Shown: in pieces, positions 8,575-17,134 of the stretch
How the letters are laid out: the number at the start of each line of letters is the position of its first letter
Numbering within the stretch: position 1 is the first letter of the stretch
From: an uncultured Aquimarina sp.
GTDB lineage: Bacteria; Bacteroidota; Bacteroidia; Flavobacteriales; Flavobacteriaceae
Length of the DNA stretch: 64,000 nt
Direction: 5' to 3'
Assembly (NCBI GenBank): GCA_947503835.1
Contig: CANNFM010000002.1
Location: forward strand, 372,001 to 436,000
Translations under genes and position numbers: made by a program
The notes under the pieces: model-generated
What the model was told of the DNA's origin: nothing
The model's database searches: none
The model's input: only the letters and a program-made list of their open reading frames with translations

Positions 8575-10581
8575 ATGAGTTTTAAAGAAAAAATACTGCA
8601 GGGAATTCCCAAGATACTACCCTCAAAAAAAGTACTAGATCATGACATTAGTCGTGCTCCTAAACGAAAACAAATTTTATCTATAGAAGAGAAAAAATTA
8701 GCGCTTAGAAATGCCTTGAGATATTTTCCGAAAAATTGGCATCACGAACTTTCTTCAGAGTTTTTAGAGGAATTAAATGAATATGGTCGCATCTATATGT
8801 ATCGCTTTATTCCAGAATATAGTATATCTGCAAGACCAATTGACGAATATCCTGCCAAAACCAAACAAGCAGCGGGTATTATGTTAATGATTCAGAACAA
8901 TCTGGATCCAGAAGTTGCGCAACATCCATACGAACTCATAACATATGGCGGTAATGGTGCTGTTTTTCAAAACTGGGCGCAATATTTGCTTACCATGCAA
9001 TACTTAGCTACGATGACCGAAGAACAAACCTTACATGTGTATTCGGGACATCCAATGGGGTTATTCCCTTCTTCAACTAATGCTCCAAGAGTAGTGGTAA
9101 CTAACGGAATGATGATACCAAACTATTCTAAACCTGATGATTGGGAAAAATACAATGCTCTAGGTGTTACGCAATACGGACAAATGACTGCAGGAAGCTA
9201 TATGTATATTGGTCCGCAAGGTATTGTACACGGCACTACAATTACGGTTATGAATGCCTTCAGGAAAACATTGAAACCTAATGAAACTTCGGCAGGTAAG
9301 ATCTTTTTAACCGCTGGATTAGGAGGTATGAGTGGTGCACAACCTAAAGCAGGCACAATCGCAGGCTGTATTACTATTTGTGCCGAAGTTAATCCCCATG
9401 CAGCCATTAAACGTCATAAACAAGGCTGGGTGGATGAGATTCATGACAACCTAAAAGATTTAGTAAATCGTACTAAAGAAGCTGTAGAAAAAAGTGAGAT
9501 TGTTTCTATAGCTTATCAAGGTAACATTGTAGATGTTTGGGAACGGTTTTATGAAGAAAACGTCTATATAGAACTTGGGTCTGATCAAACCTCTTTGCAT
9601 AACCCCTGGTCTGGTGGATATTATCCGGTAGGACTTAGCTATGAAGAATCTAATGATATGATCGCCAATGCCCCAGAGAAGTTTAAAATTAAAGTTCAGG
9701 AATCGTTGCGTAGACATGCAACTGCCATTAATAAACATACGGAGAGAGGTACCTATTTCTTTGATTACGGTAATGCTTTTTTATTAGAAGCCTCTCGGGC
9801 AGGAGCAGATATTATGGCAGAAAATGGTATTGATTTCAAATATCCATCCTATGTACAAGATATTCTTGGTCCTATGTGCTTTGATTATGGGTTTGGGCCA
9901 TTTCGATGGGTCTGTACTTCTTGTAAATCTGAGGATTTAGACAAAACAGATCAAATAGCTTTGAATGTAATGAAATCTATTAAAGAAGTTTCTCCTAAAG
10001 AAATTCAGCAACAAATGCAGGATAACATCACCTGGATACAGGAAGCCAAAGAAAACAATCTTGTTGTAGGCTCTCAAGCCAGAATTTTATACGCCGATGC
10101 CGAAGGGAGGATTAAAATAGCCGAAGCTTTTAACGAAGCCATTAAAAATGGTGATATTACAGCTCCTATCGTTTTAGGAAGAGATCATCATGATGTAAGT
10201 GGTACCGATTCTCCTTATCGAGAAACCAGTAATATTTATGACGGTAGTAAATTTACCGCAGATATGGCTATCCATAATGTAATTGGAGATAGTTTTAGAG
10301 GAGCTACCTGGGTATCTATTCATAACGGAGGTGGTGTAGGCTGGGGAGAAGTAATTAATGGAGGATTTGGCTTAGTGCTAGATGGCTCACAAGAAGCCCA
10401 AAAAAGAGTACAAAAGATGTTGTTTTATGATGTAAATAATGGAATATCGAGAAGAAGCTGGGCAAGAAATGAAGAAGCATTATTTGCCATCAAAAGAGAA
10501 ATGGAGCGTACTCCAGATCTAAAAGTAACTTTACCAAATCTGGTTGAAGATGATATCATAGAAACAAATTTTAATGACTGA
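8575..10581 (+). CDS. hutU: Urocanate hydratase
   Basis: The 668-residue enzyme converts urocanate to imidazolone propionate using tightly bound NAD+ as an electrophile. The hallmark block DILGPMCFDYGFGPFRWVCT contains the conserved cysteine region, with FDYGNAFLLEASRAG before it and HNGGGVGWGEVINGGFG near the C-terminus. Many bacterial enzymes are about 555 residues, so this is a long form closer in size to the animal enzyme, with extra N-terminal sequence (KILPSKKVLDHDISRAPKRK onward). It lies third in the hut operon. Confidence 0.96.
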   Translation: MSFKEKILQGIPKILPSKKVLDHDISRAPKRKQILSIEEKKLALRNALRYFPKNWHHELSSEFLEELNEYGRIYMYRFIPEYSISARPIDEYPAKTKQAAGIMLMIQNNLDPEVAQHPYELITYGGNGAVFQNWAQYLLTMQYLATMTEEQTLHVYSGHPMGLFPSSTNAPRVVVTNGMMIPNYSKPDDWEKYNALGVTQYGQMTAGSYMYIGPQGIVHGTTITVMNAFRKTLKPNETSAGKIFLTAGLGGMSGAQPKAGTIAGCITICAEVNPHAAIKRHKQGWVDEIHDNLKDLVNRTKEAVEKSEIVSIAYQGNIVDVWERFYEENVYIELGSDQTSLHNPWSGGYYPVGLSYEESNDMIANAPEKFKIKVQESLRRHATAINKHTERGTYFFDYGNAFLLEASRAGADIMAENGIDFKYPSYVQDILGPMCFDYGFGPFRWVCTSCKSEDLDKTDQIALNVMKSIKEVSPKEIQQQMQDNITWIQEAKENNLVVGSQARILYADAEGRIKIAEAFNEAIKNGDITAPIVLGRDHHDVSGTDSPYRETSNIYDGSKFTADMAIHNVIGDSFRGATWVSIHNGGGVGWGEVINGGFGLVLDGSQEAQKRVQKMLFYDVNNGISRRSWARNEEALFAIKREMERTPDLKVTLPNLVEDDIIETNFND

Positions 10582-10604
10582 AACACATACGTTATCCTAT
10601 TAAA

Positions 10605-11549
10605 ATGCCACACTATCAAAAACCTAATTCCAATCTTTGGACCGGACGTTTATCGAACAAAAAGTTGTATCTGCACGAAAAAATAAAGTGTATTGATCTA
10701 AAAAATGATATCCTGCCTAAAAACAAAGAAAAATTATTCGCTCTTTTGGGATATACTTGTGATGAAGGAGTAGAAAGAAATAAGGGACGAATTGGAGCTA
10801 AAGAAGGACCAGATACAATTCGAAACATGCTAGCTTCTCTATCAAATCATTTTTCAGAAGATATCGATATTCTAGATGTTGGTAACGTGGTATGCAAGGG
10901 TAAAAATCTAGAAGAAACACAGACCGAAACTACAAATTGTATTGCTTCACTTCTAGACAATCAAGTTTTTCCAATTGTTCTAGGTGGTGGACACGACCTT
11001 GCGTATGCTCATTATAACGGAATCAAAAAACAATTTCCTAATAAAACCATTGGTATCATTAATCTTGATGCACATTTTGATCTTAGAAAAGTAGAAGATC
11101 AAGGAAATTCTGGTACCCCATTTTACCAAATTGCCGAGGAAAATAATGTGTTTAAATACTTATGTCTGGGAATTCAAAAAGCTGCAAATAACCAAGAATT
11201 ATATACAACTGCCGACGAATTAGGGGTTCAATACATAGAAAACACTCAATTCTCTATTAACAATAAAGCGCAAGTTCTTACTACAGTTAAAAATTTCATT
11301 ACATCTGTAGATCATATTTATTTAACCATAGATATTGATGGCTTTTCTTCGGTATATGCACCCGGAGTAAGTGCGCCATCTCCTATGGGATTCTCTATTG
11401 ATATCGCAATGGAAACCATACACTTAATTTGTAAATCAGATACATTAGTAAGCGTTGATTTGGTAGAACTTAATCCAAAATACGACATAGATAATTGTAC
11501 CGCAAAACTAGCGGCAAGATTAATATACAATATCATAGATTGGTTATAA
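10605..11549 (+). CDS. hutG: Formimidoylglutamase (arginase/agmatinase family)
   Basis: At 314 residues this is a ureohydrolase-fold enzyme with the three manganese motifs: GGGHDLAYAHY, NLDAHFDLR and DIDGFSSVYAPG. In the hut context it would hydrolyse N-formimidoyl-L-glutamate to glutamate and formamide, the last step of the route. This choice of HutG rather than HutE/F or a formiminotransferase means no folate is needed. It ends the hut operon 23 bases after hutU. Agmatinase or arginase activity is possible by family but unlikely given the neighbours. Confidence 0.93.
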   Translation: MPHYQKPNSNLWTGRLSNKKLYLHEKIKCIDLKNDILPKNKEKLFALLGYTCDEGVERNKGRIGAKEGPDTIRNMLASLSNHFSEDIDILDVGNVVCKGKNLEETQTETTNCIASLLDNQVFPIVLGGGHDLAYAHYNGIKKQFPNKTIGIINLDAHFDLRKVEDQGNSGTPFYQIAEENNVFKYLCLGIQKAANNQELYTTADELGVQYIENTQFSINNKAQVLTTVKNFITSVDHIYLTIDIDGFSSVYAPGVSAPSPMGFSIDIAMETIHLICKSDTLVSVDLVELNPKYDIDNCTAKLAARLIYNIIDWL

Positions 11550-11690
11550 TCTCAATAATTGTGTTACAGAATACTATCTTAGTCGTCTTGTAAAACATAA
11601 TAATGGTTGTACTGATAATCTATCTATAAGTTAACTCTTGTATTCGATAAGATGTTGAGTGCAATTATCAATCATCAGAAAGCATTGCGC

Positions 11691-12905
11691 ATGAAAAGTC
11701 TATTATCTATACTTCTACTTTCAATTTTCTCATTAGGTGGTCATGCACAAAATTATATTTCCATTTCGGGAAAAATACTAGATAAAGAAACTAAAGAACC
11801 ATTACCGTTTGCGTCAATTTACGTAAAAAATAGTGCAACAGGAACGACTTCAAATAAGGACGGTGCATTTATATTTCATGTATCTTCACACATAGACACA
11901 GCGCCCGTTACTATCTCTATGATTGGGTACGAAAGCATTGAAAAACCAGCAAATCAATTCGCAAAAAATCAAACAATTTATCTTCAACAAAGTGTAGCAC
12001 AACTCGACGATGTAATTCTAACATCAGGTAAACCATTAACCGCAAAAAAGATTGTTAAAAAAGCATATAAAGCCATTGATACAAACTATCCAAAAGAACC
12101 CTATATTCTTGAAGGATTTATACGTGATCTTCAAAATGAAGATGGTACGTATGTAGAATTATTAGAGTGTGCAGCAAGGTTTTACTACAAGGATTATAAA
12201 GATTATAATTCCCCCAAAGTTGAGCTTCAGGAAGTAAGACAAAGTTATATCGCAAAAAGACATTCTTGGAATGACGATTTTGAAAGAAAAAACTCGATTG
12301 TAGATTTAATCGAAGATGACTTCATACGATATGATTATGGGCCCATTAAAGCAAAGAATGGGTGGTCATATAAGATCGAGAGTATACTTCCTTTTGCAAA
12401 CCGTTTAGTGTATAAAATTATGGGGGTAAATCCTCCTTTTCAAAAGACTACACTATATATTGACACTGAAAATTTTGCTTTTGTGCGAATAGAATTAACT
12501 CGATCCAGAAGTAAAGAGAAATATTATAAAAGAAGACTAACCAATGGACAGCAAGAAGCCGGTTATCATATCATATTTGAATACCAGGAATATGAAGGAA
12601 AAATGTACCTAAAATACTTAAAAGAGGAAGATACCTGGCATATCTTTGATGGTAGTGGATCAAACCGGATACTGTTCGAAAAACATCCAAAAAAAGAGCT
12701 ATTTATCAATAGGATCATTTCTAAAAACATGAATGACCATCATTTTTCAAGCAACCTTAATATTGCTAAAAGCATAGAAAACCAGGCTGGTATATACAAT
12801 CCAGAATTTTGGAAATACTATAATGCTCCCACTCTAACACTTCGGGAAAGTAAAATTGTCGAAGAACTTAAAAAAGCGCAGGTTAAAATCTTACGCAAAG
12901 AATAA
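11691..12905 (+). CDS. Secreted carboxypeptidase-regulatory-domain protein (TonB-receptor-plug-like start, DUF5686-type)
   Basis: From ATG 11691 (404 residues) the protein starts with a signal peptide (MKSLLSILLLSIFSLGGHAQ), then a carboxypeptidase D regulatory-like beta-sandwich (ISGKILDKETKEPLPFASIY to TIYLQQ), as seen at the N-terminus of SusC-like receptors. There is no TonB plug or barrel: after VILTSGKPL the chain continues as a mixed domain with many aromatic residues. An ATG at 11652 would place 13 residues before the signal peptide. It is likely periplasmic or outer-membrane attached; the role is unknown. It is monocistronic. Confidence 0.8.
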   Translation: MKSLLSILLLSIFSLGGHAQNYISISGKILDKETKEPLPFASIYVKNSATGTTSNKDGAFIFHVSSHIDTAPVTISMIGYESIEKPANQFAKNQTIYLQQSVAQLDDVILTSGKPLTAKKIVKKAYKAIDTNYPKEPYILEGFIRDLQNEDGTYVELLECAARFYYKDYKDYNSPKVELQEVRQSYIAKRHSWNDDFERKNSIVDLIEDDFIRYDYGPIKAKNGWSYKIESILPFANRLVYKIMGVNPPFQKTTLYIDTENFAFVRIELTRSRSKEKYYKRRLTNGQQEAGYHIIFEYQEYEGKMYLKYLKEEDTWHIFDGSGSNRILFEKHPKKELFINRIISKNMNDHHFSSNLNIAKSIENQAGIYNPEFWKYYNAPTLTLRESKIVEELKKAQVKILRKE

Positions 12906-13005
12906 CAAATCTCGTAACCTATCATTCTTACTCACTACTTTCAAACCTTAAAGAAAGGAAATCGTTCTTGCTATTTAGAATTATAAAAAGTGTTTACAAA
13001 AAAAG

Positions 13006-13032
13006 ACCCTTCAAATATTAGAAATGAAGGGC
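13006..13032 (-). terminator. Rho-independent terminator of the small minus-strand transcript
   Basis: Read on the minus strand, GCCCTTC (13032-13026) pairs with GAAGGGT (13012-13006) around a 13-base loop and is followed by a run of seven T (complement of 13004-12998). It faces the minus-strand peptide gene at 13133-13231, not the plus-strand gene that ends at 12905. Confidence 0.65.
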
Positions 13033-13069
13033 TTTAGGGCAAAAACACAAACTCAAAATATCTTAAAGA

Positions 13070-13116
13070 CTCCTGAAAATAGTACCAAAACATAATACTA
13101 CGAGTTTATTCAGGAG
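13070..13116 (-). ncRNA. Inverted repeat in the 3' part of the small minus-strand transcript
   Basis: CTCCTGAA (13070-13077) and TTCAGGAG (13109-13116) are perfect 8-base complements. Inside, AGTA (13081-13084) can pair with TACT (13096-13099). The structure lies between the small peptide stop codon and the terminator, so it would be part of a structured 3' untranslated region or a small RNA. Confidence 0.4.
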
Positions 13117-13132
13117 AAATCTATTTTTATTA

Positions 13133-13231
13133 TTACTTACGAATTGCATAACTAGAAGCTTCAGGGAGTTCACTTAAAAATTTTACGATACTACTTAGGT
13201 TTAGTCCGAATGTAGAATTTAAATAATTCAT
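13133..13231 (-). CDS. Small peptide gene, 32 residues, unknown function
   Basis: An ATG at 13231-13229 opens a 32-codon frame ending TAA at 13135-13133. The peptide starts MNYLNSTFGLNLSSIVKFL and ends with PEASSYAIRK. A short amphipathic/hydrophobic stretch (FGLNLSSIVKFLSEL) could be a helix, and the basic end is followed directly by the stop codon. A clear terminator lies 100 bases downstream on the same strand, which supports a real short transcript. No family is recognised; a membrane-active peptide, a regulator or a chance ORF on a small RNA are all possible. Confidence 0.45.
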   Translation of the reverse strand: MNYLNSTFGLNLSSIVKFLSELPEASSYAIRK

Positions 13232-13621
13232 GATTGTGTGATTTAAGGTTATTGACAGCAAATTAGTAAGTTATCAACAATAAACCAAATAAAATGTTTA
13301 TTATTTGTTAATAATTTGTTGAAAAGAATATTTATTACGATATATAACACAAATATTAGAATAAATAAAAAACATAGAAGGTAAAAACTTACTTTAATTG
13401 TTAATAACTATGTTAATAACTCTAAAACACCTGATAAACAAAGAGATAAGCTGTTCACATCCACATTCTAAAACATTAAAAATCAAATAATTCACAATAT
13501 CATTACATCTTTACATATACTAGTCTATAGTAAAGTCAAATCACAGGTCGACAAAAAGTAAGCACGAAATAAGAACCACACATACTCTATTTCAATTCAA
13601 TCTTTTATCTAAATTGCATCC

Positions 13622-14098
13622 ATGAAATCTGCTTCAGTAAAAGAAATCAAAACAGAATTATCCCAACGTTCGCATCAAGAACTTATGGAGTTATGCCTTC
13701 GCTTGTCAAGGTTTAAAAAAGAGAATAAAGAATTACTTACTTATCTTTTATTCGAATCTACAGATGAAGAAGAATATATACATAATGTAAAAAATGAAAT
13801 TAACGAACAATTTGAGATCATTAATACAGCATCTTACCATTACATTAAGAAGAGTGTACGTAAAATTTTAAGGACAATAAAAAAGTACATTCGATATTCT
13901 AAAAACAAAGAAACAGAGATAGAACTGCTGATACACTTTTGCAAAAAGTTAAAAAACTTTAATCCATACCTACAAAAAAGTACTGTATTACAAAGCATCC
14001 TTAATCGTGAGATCGTAGGAGTAAAAAAGAAATTGTTAGGATTACATGAAGATTTGCAATATGACTATGAATTGGAACTTCAAAAAATACAACCTTAA
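13622..14098 (+). CDS. Conserved hypothetical protein (DUF-type, helical, flavobacterial)
   Basis: A 158-residue, strongly charged, mostly helical soluble protein (Lys, Glu and Leu rich; for example LSQRSHQELMELCLRLSRFKK). No signal peptide, membrane segment or catalytic motif is seen. Similar short helical proteins beginning with a conserved SxxEIKxEL pattern seem widespread in Flavobacteriaceae, recalled but not searched. It is monocistronic with a long AT-rich upstream region; function unknown. Confidence 0.75.
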   Translation: MKSASVKEIKTELSQRSHQELMELCLRLSRFKKENKELLTYLLFESTDEEEYIHNVKNEINEQFEIINTASYHYIKKSVRKILRTIKKYIRYSKNKETEIELLIHFCKKLKNFNPYLQKSTVLQSILNREIVGVKKKLLGLHEDLQYDYELELQKIQP

Positions 14099-14310
14099 AA
14101 CATTTCCAGTTCGTGAATAAATTTTAACAATTTCAAAAAAACTGTTATACAGTGTAATTAAAAACTTAATTGTTAATTTTTTTTTATACTTTTACTAGTA
14201 ATAAGCACTAAAAATCTGTGTTTAATAAGTATGTAAAAACCACTTAGATGATGCTCATTTAGATATTTGGCATTATCTTTGATTTTTATTAACTAATTTA
14301 AATTATAACA

Positions 14311-14502
14311 ATGAATAAAGGAACAGTAAAGTTCTTCAATGATGCCAAAGGTTTTGGATTTATCACTGAAGATGATTCGAACAAAGAACATTTTGTACAC
14401 ATCTCTGGATTAATCGATGAGATTAGAGAAGGCGATGCAGTCGAATTTGATTTGCAAGAAGGTAAAAAAGGATTAAACGCGGTAAATGTAAAAGTAATTT
14501 AA
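14311..14502 (+). CDS. cspA: Cold-shock protein (CspA family)
   Basis: At 63 residues this is a single OB-fold cold-shock domain. It has RNP-1 (KGFGFIT near residue 13) and RNP-2 (HFVHISGL near 28), the nucleic-acid-binding strands that unwind RNA structure and act as an RNA chaperone. The GTVKFFNDAKGFGFI start is diagnostic. A 212-base non-coding stretch precedes it, consistent with the long 5' untranslated leader that controls such genes in the cold. A strong terminator follows 30 bases after the stop. Confidence 0.95.
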   Translation: MNKGTVKFFNDAKGFGFITEDDSNKEHFVHISGLIDEIREGDAVEFDLQEGKKGLNAVNVKVI

Positions 14503-14532
14503 TATATACTATTTAATTTTTTTAAAGCACAC

Positions 14533-14564
14533 AACCTGTCCTCTTAAAGTGGACAGGTTTTTTT
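14533..14564 (+). terminator. Rho-independent terminator after cspA
   Basis: AACCTGTCC (14533-14541) pairs perfectly with GGACAGGTT (14551-14559) around a 9-base loop, followed by a T run reaching 14564. It ends the cspA transcript before the convergent maoC-like gene. Confidence 0.9.
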
Positions 14565-14575
14565 ATGCCCCAAAT

Positions 14576-15040
14576 TTATTCAAACATCAACGAAACAAAC
14601 TCGGCAACGCAAGCTGGCTTTTCAATATTTTCAATTTCTAGCGTACAATCCCATGTAATCTTCAATCCATTATTGGCATATTCTTCAATTTTTGCGACAC
14701 GACTATGCAATCTTAGACGACTATCAACAAGTACCGGATGTGGAAAACGTACTTTATTTAGCCCGTAATTAAATCCCATAACCGCACTCTCTACGATAAT
14801 CAGATCCATCAACATTTTTGAAAGCAATGATATAGATAGGAATCCATGAGCGATGGTCTTCTTAAAAGGTGATTCCTTTTTTGCTCTCTCCACATCTACA
14901 TGAACCCACTGAAAATCCTGGGTTACTTCTGCAAAAGTATTGATCATTTCCTGGGTTACAACTATCCAGTCTCCGACAGGTAATTGTTTTCCTTCAAGTT
15001 CTCTAAAAGCTTCAAAATTTTTATATACTAGTTGATCCAT
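14576..15040 (-). CDS. MaoC-like dehydratase / hydratase
   Basis: From ATG 15040 the protein is 154 residues, a single hot-dog domain of the R-specific enoyl-CoA hydratase (MaoC) type. The catalytic Asp/His motif is in FAEVTQDFQWVHVDVERAK, and GFLSISLLSKML follows as in NodN/MaoC proteins. A start at 15070 would overlap the SDR gene by 20 bases. It likely hydrates trans-2-enoyl-CoA to (R)-3-hydroxyacyl-CoA in the cytoplasm, paired with the upstream SDR as the matching dehydrogenase in the reverse or forward direction. It is the last gene of the minus-strand acyl-CoA cluster. Confidence 0.88.
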   Translation of the reverse strand: MDQLVYKNFEAFRELEGKQLPVGDWIVVTQEMINTFAEVTQDFQWVHVDVERAKKESPFKKTIAHGFLSISLLSKMLMDLIIVESAVMGFNYGLNKVRFPHPVLVDSRLRLHSRVAKIEEYANNGLKITWDCTLEIENIEKPACVAEFVSLMFE

Positions 15041-15050
15041 GATGCTTTTT

Positions 15051-15788
15051 TTATCTAGATATACCTCCATCTATAGTTAAACAAATTCCAGAGACATAAG
15101 AAGCCTCATCAGACGCTAGATACAAATATCCATACGCTATATCCATGGGTACCGCAGCTTTTTGAAGCGGTATTTGTTTCTTAATACCATCTAGATGTTC
15201 TTTAGGGATCTGCTCTGTCATTTCTGTAAGAGTGAAACCAGGAGCCAACGCATTGGCCGTAATACCATACTTCCCTAACTCCATCGTCCAGGTTTTAGAC
15301 ATCGCAATTACACCTGCTTTGGTTGCAGCATAATTAGTTTGACCAAAATTACCACGCAACCCTACATTGGATGCTGCAGAAACAATTCGGCCATAACCGT
15401 TATCTTTCATATATTTAGAAACCACTTGGGTACACAAAAACACTCCTTTTAAATTTACATCAATCACCGCATCCCATTCTGCCTCACTCATCTTATGAAG
15501 TGTTCTATCTTTAGTTATGCCGGCATTATTAATCAAAATATCTATTTTGCTATATTTCTTATAAATTCTTTCTGCTTCTGCTTCTATCGCCGCTTTATCT
15601 GTTACCGAAATTTTAGTGAATTCTGCAATGTTGCCAGCTTCGATAATCTTTTTGGCAGTATCCTCACCGTCATCTAATAAATCCCATATAATTACAGTTG
15701 CCCCTTCTTTGGCAAACAATTCAGAAACAGCTTTTCCTATTCCTCTGGCTCCACCAGTAACAATAGCAACTTTATCTTTTAATCTCAT
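15051..15788 (-). CDS. SDR-family 3-oxoacyl-(ACP/CoA) reductase, FabG-like
   Basis: A 245-residue SDR with the cofactor loop GGARGIG, the NNAG strand (ILINNAGITKDRTLHKM), catalytic Ser in SAASNVGLRG and Tyr-x-x-x-Lys in NYAATKAGV, and the C-terminal GICLTIDGG. The NNAGITKDRTLHKMSEAEWD block is typical of PhaB/FabG acetoacetyl-CoA reductases. It would interconvert 3-oxoacyl- and 3-hydroxyacyl-CoA with NAD(P)H. Ten bases separate it from the MaoC-like gene, so the two probably act in one pathway. A palindromic repeat lies upstream. Confidence 0.92.
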   Translation of the reverse strand: MRLKDKVAIVTGGARGIGKAVSELFAKEGATVIIWDLLDDGEDTAKKIIEAGNIAEFTKISVTDKAAIEAEAERIYKKYSKIDILINNAGITKDRTLHKMSEAEWDAVIDVNLKGVFLCTQVVSKYMKDNGYGRIVSAASNVGLRGNFGQTNYAATKAGVIAMSKTWTMELGKYGITANALAPGFTLTEMTEQIPKEHLDGIKKQIPLQKAAVPMDIAYGYLYLASDEASYVSGICLTIDGGISR

Positions 15789-15840
15789 GTATTTGTTTGT
15801 TTATTGTGTTGATATATAAAATTTATCTATTTAGTACACC

Positions 15841-15980
15841 CGTCACATCGAGTACCATGACCTAAGGAATGGTGTATCGAGATGTAATTAATATTATATT
15901 ATGAATTCATGTTTCGATAGTAAAAGTTCTCGATACATTTTGTCTCCATTACATTACGTCCAAACACTCGAACTGACACG
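15841..15980. repeat. Palindromic repeat, copy 1 (REP-like)
   Basis: The inner arms TGTATCGAGA (15873-15882) and TCTCGATACA (15928-15937) are perfect complements. Outer arms near 15841-15854 and CACTCGAACTGAC (15965-15977) pair imperfectly. The same arms occur in copy 2 at 17015-17130. The two copies flank exactly one gene, the quinone oxidoreductase. This looks like a dispersed non-coding repeat inserted between operon genes. Confidence 0.75.
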
Positions 15981-15993
15981 AAAGGCGTTAATA

Positions 15994-16971
15994 TTAAGAA
16001 CATTCAATAACTACTTTACCCCTGACCTTGCGTTGCATCATTTCTTCGAGAGCTTTTGATGTTTCTTTGAGAGGATATATTTTATGAATATGTGGTTTTA
16101 GCTTTCCTGCTCCGTACCACTGCATTAGTTCCATTGTATTTTGCATATTCTTTTTTGGTGTTTTCATTGCAAAACTCCCCCAAAAAACCCCTACAATTGC
16201 ACAACCTTTTAACAAAGCAAGATTAAGCGGAATCTTAGGAATATCTCCTGCGGCAAAACCTACCACCAGATAACGACCTTCCCAAGCCATACCGCGAATA
16301 GCAGCTTCAGCATAATCACCACCCACCGGGTCATAGACCACATCTACTCCTTTCTTATTGGTAAGCTCCTTGATTCTTGACTTTAAATCTTCTGTAGAAT
16401 AATTAATAAGCTCATCGGCACCAAATTCTTTACATAATTGTAGTTTTTCATCGGTAGAAGCTGCCGCTATTACCTTTGCTCCCATAAGTTTACCTAATTC
16501 TACAGCAGCTAATCCTACTCCACCAGAAGCTCCTAAGACCAAAAGTGTTTCTCCTTCTTTGAGTCTTGCTCTATCCTTAAGTGCATGGTATGAAGTTCCA
16601 TAGGCCATCATAAAAGATGCCGCTATTGGGTAATCCATCATTGGGGGTTTTTTAAAACAGGCATTACCAGGTACGATGACTTGCTCTGCATAACCACCAT
16701 GCATCACAAATCCAAAAACCTCATCTCCAGGTTTAAGATGTTTGACTGCAGAACCTACTTTTTTAATAATTCCTGCGATATCACTACCTGGTGTAAAAGG
16801 TAATTCTGGTTTAAATTGATATAACCCCTGAATAATTAAAGTATCCGGAAAATTAACCCCGCACGCTTTTACTTCAACCAAAACCTCATTTTCTTTAGGC
16901 TCAGGGTTTTTTATGTCTTCAAGCGAAAGACTTGAAGGCGGTCCAAATTGTTTGCACACTATTGCTTTCAC
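15994..16971 (-). CDS. NADPH:quinone oxidoreductase (zinc-independent MDR family)
   Basis: At 325 residues it has an N-terminal GroES-like domain (MKAIVCKQFGPPSSL, GVNFPDTLIIQGLYQFKPELPFTPGSD) and a Rossmann domain with GASGGVGLAAVELGK. The zinc ligands of alcohol dehydrogenases are absent. Such enzymes reduce quinones or enoyl compounds with NADPH. In this cluster a 2-enoyl-CoA or acryloyl-type reductase role is also possible. It is isolated by palindromic repeats on both sides, so it may be transcribed with or apart from its neighbours. Confidence 0.9.
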   Translation of the reverse strand: MKAIVCKQFGPPSSLSLEDIKNPEPKENEVLVEVKACGVNFPDTLIIQGLYQFKPELPFTPGSDIAGIIKKVGSAVKHLKPGDEVFGFVMHGGYAEQVIVPGNACFKKPPMMDYPIAASFMMAYGTSYHALKDRARLKEGETLLVLGASGGVGLAAVELGKLMGAKVIAAASTDEKLQLCKEFGADELINYSTEDLKSRIKELTNKKGVDVVYDPVGGDYAEAAIRGMAWEGRYLVVGFAAGDIPKIPLNLALLKGCAIVGVFWGSFAMKTPKKNMQNTMELMQWYGAGKLKPHIHKIYPLKETSKALEEMMQRKVRGKVVIECS

Positions 16972-17014
16972 AGTATTTAGGTTTAAGATTGTTCAAATTC
17001 CTTTTATTTAAATT

Positions 17015-17130
17015 CGTCAATTCGAGTGTCCGATGGTAATCGGGATGTATCGAGAATAAGAATTTGAATAACAAGCTGTTCTCGATACAGTTTTTCTTCA
17101 CTTTGTTACAAAAAACCACTCGAACTGACG
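17015..17130. repeat. Palindromic repeat, copy 2 (REP-like)
   Basis: Outer arms CGTCAATTCGAGTG (17015-17028) and CACTCGAACTGACG (17117-17130) match 13 of 14 as complements. Inner arms TGTATCGAGAA (17046-17056) and TTCTCGATACA (17079-17089) are perfect over 11 bases. The whole element could fold into a long hairpin with internal loops. It shares its arms with copy 1 at 15841-15980. Confidence 0.8.
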
Positions 17131-17134
17131 CTTT

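Larger units (their letters stand above)
12906..13621. other. AT-rich intergenic region of 716 bases
   Basis: Apart from the small minus-strand peptide gene, its downstream inverted repeat and its terminator (listed separately), this gap holds four nonamers of the form TTATNAACA or its complement at 13271, 13306, 13399 and 13411, one mismatch from a DnaA box. No tRNA, long ORF or recognised riboswitch was seen. The right part leads into the promoter region of the gene at 13622. Confidence 0.6.

Noticed and set aside
13250..13440. A possible replication origin from the TTATNAACA cluster.
   Set aside because: All nonamers miss the consensus DnaA box, no dnaA or other origin-linked gene is present, and AT-rich DNA yields such matches easily; kept only as a low-interest finding.
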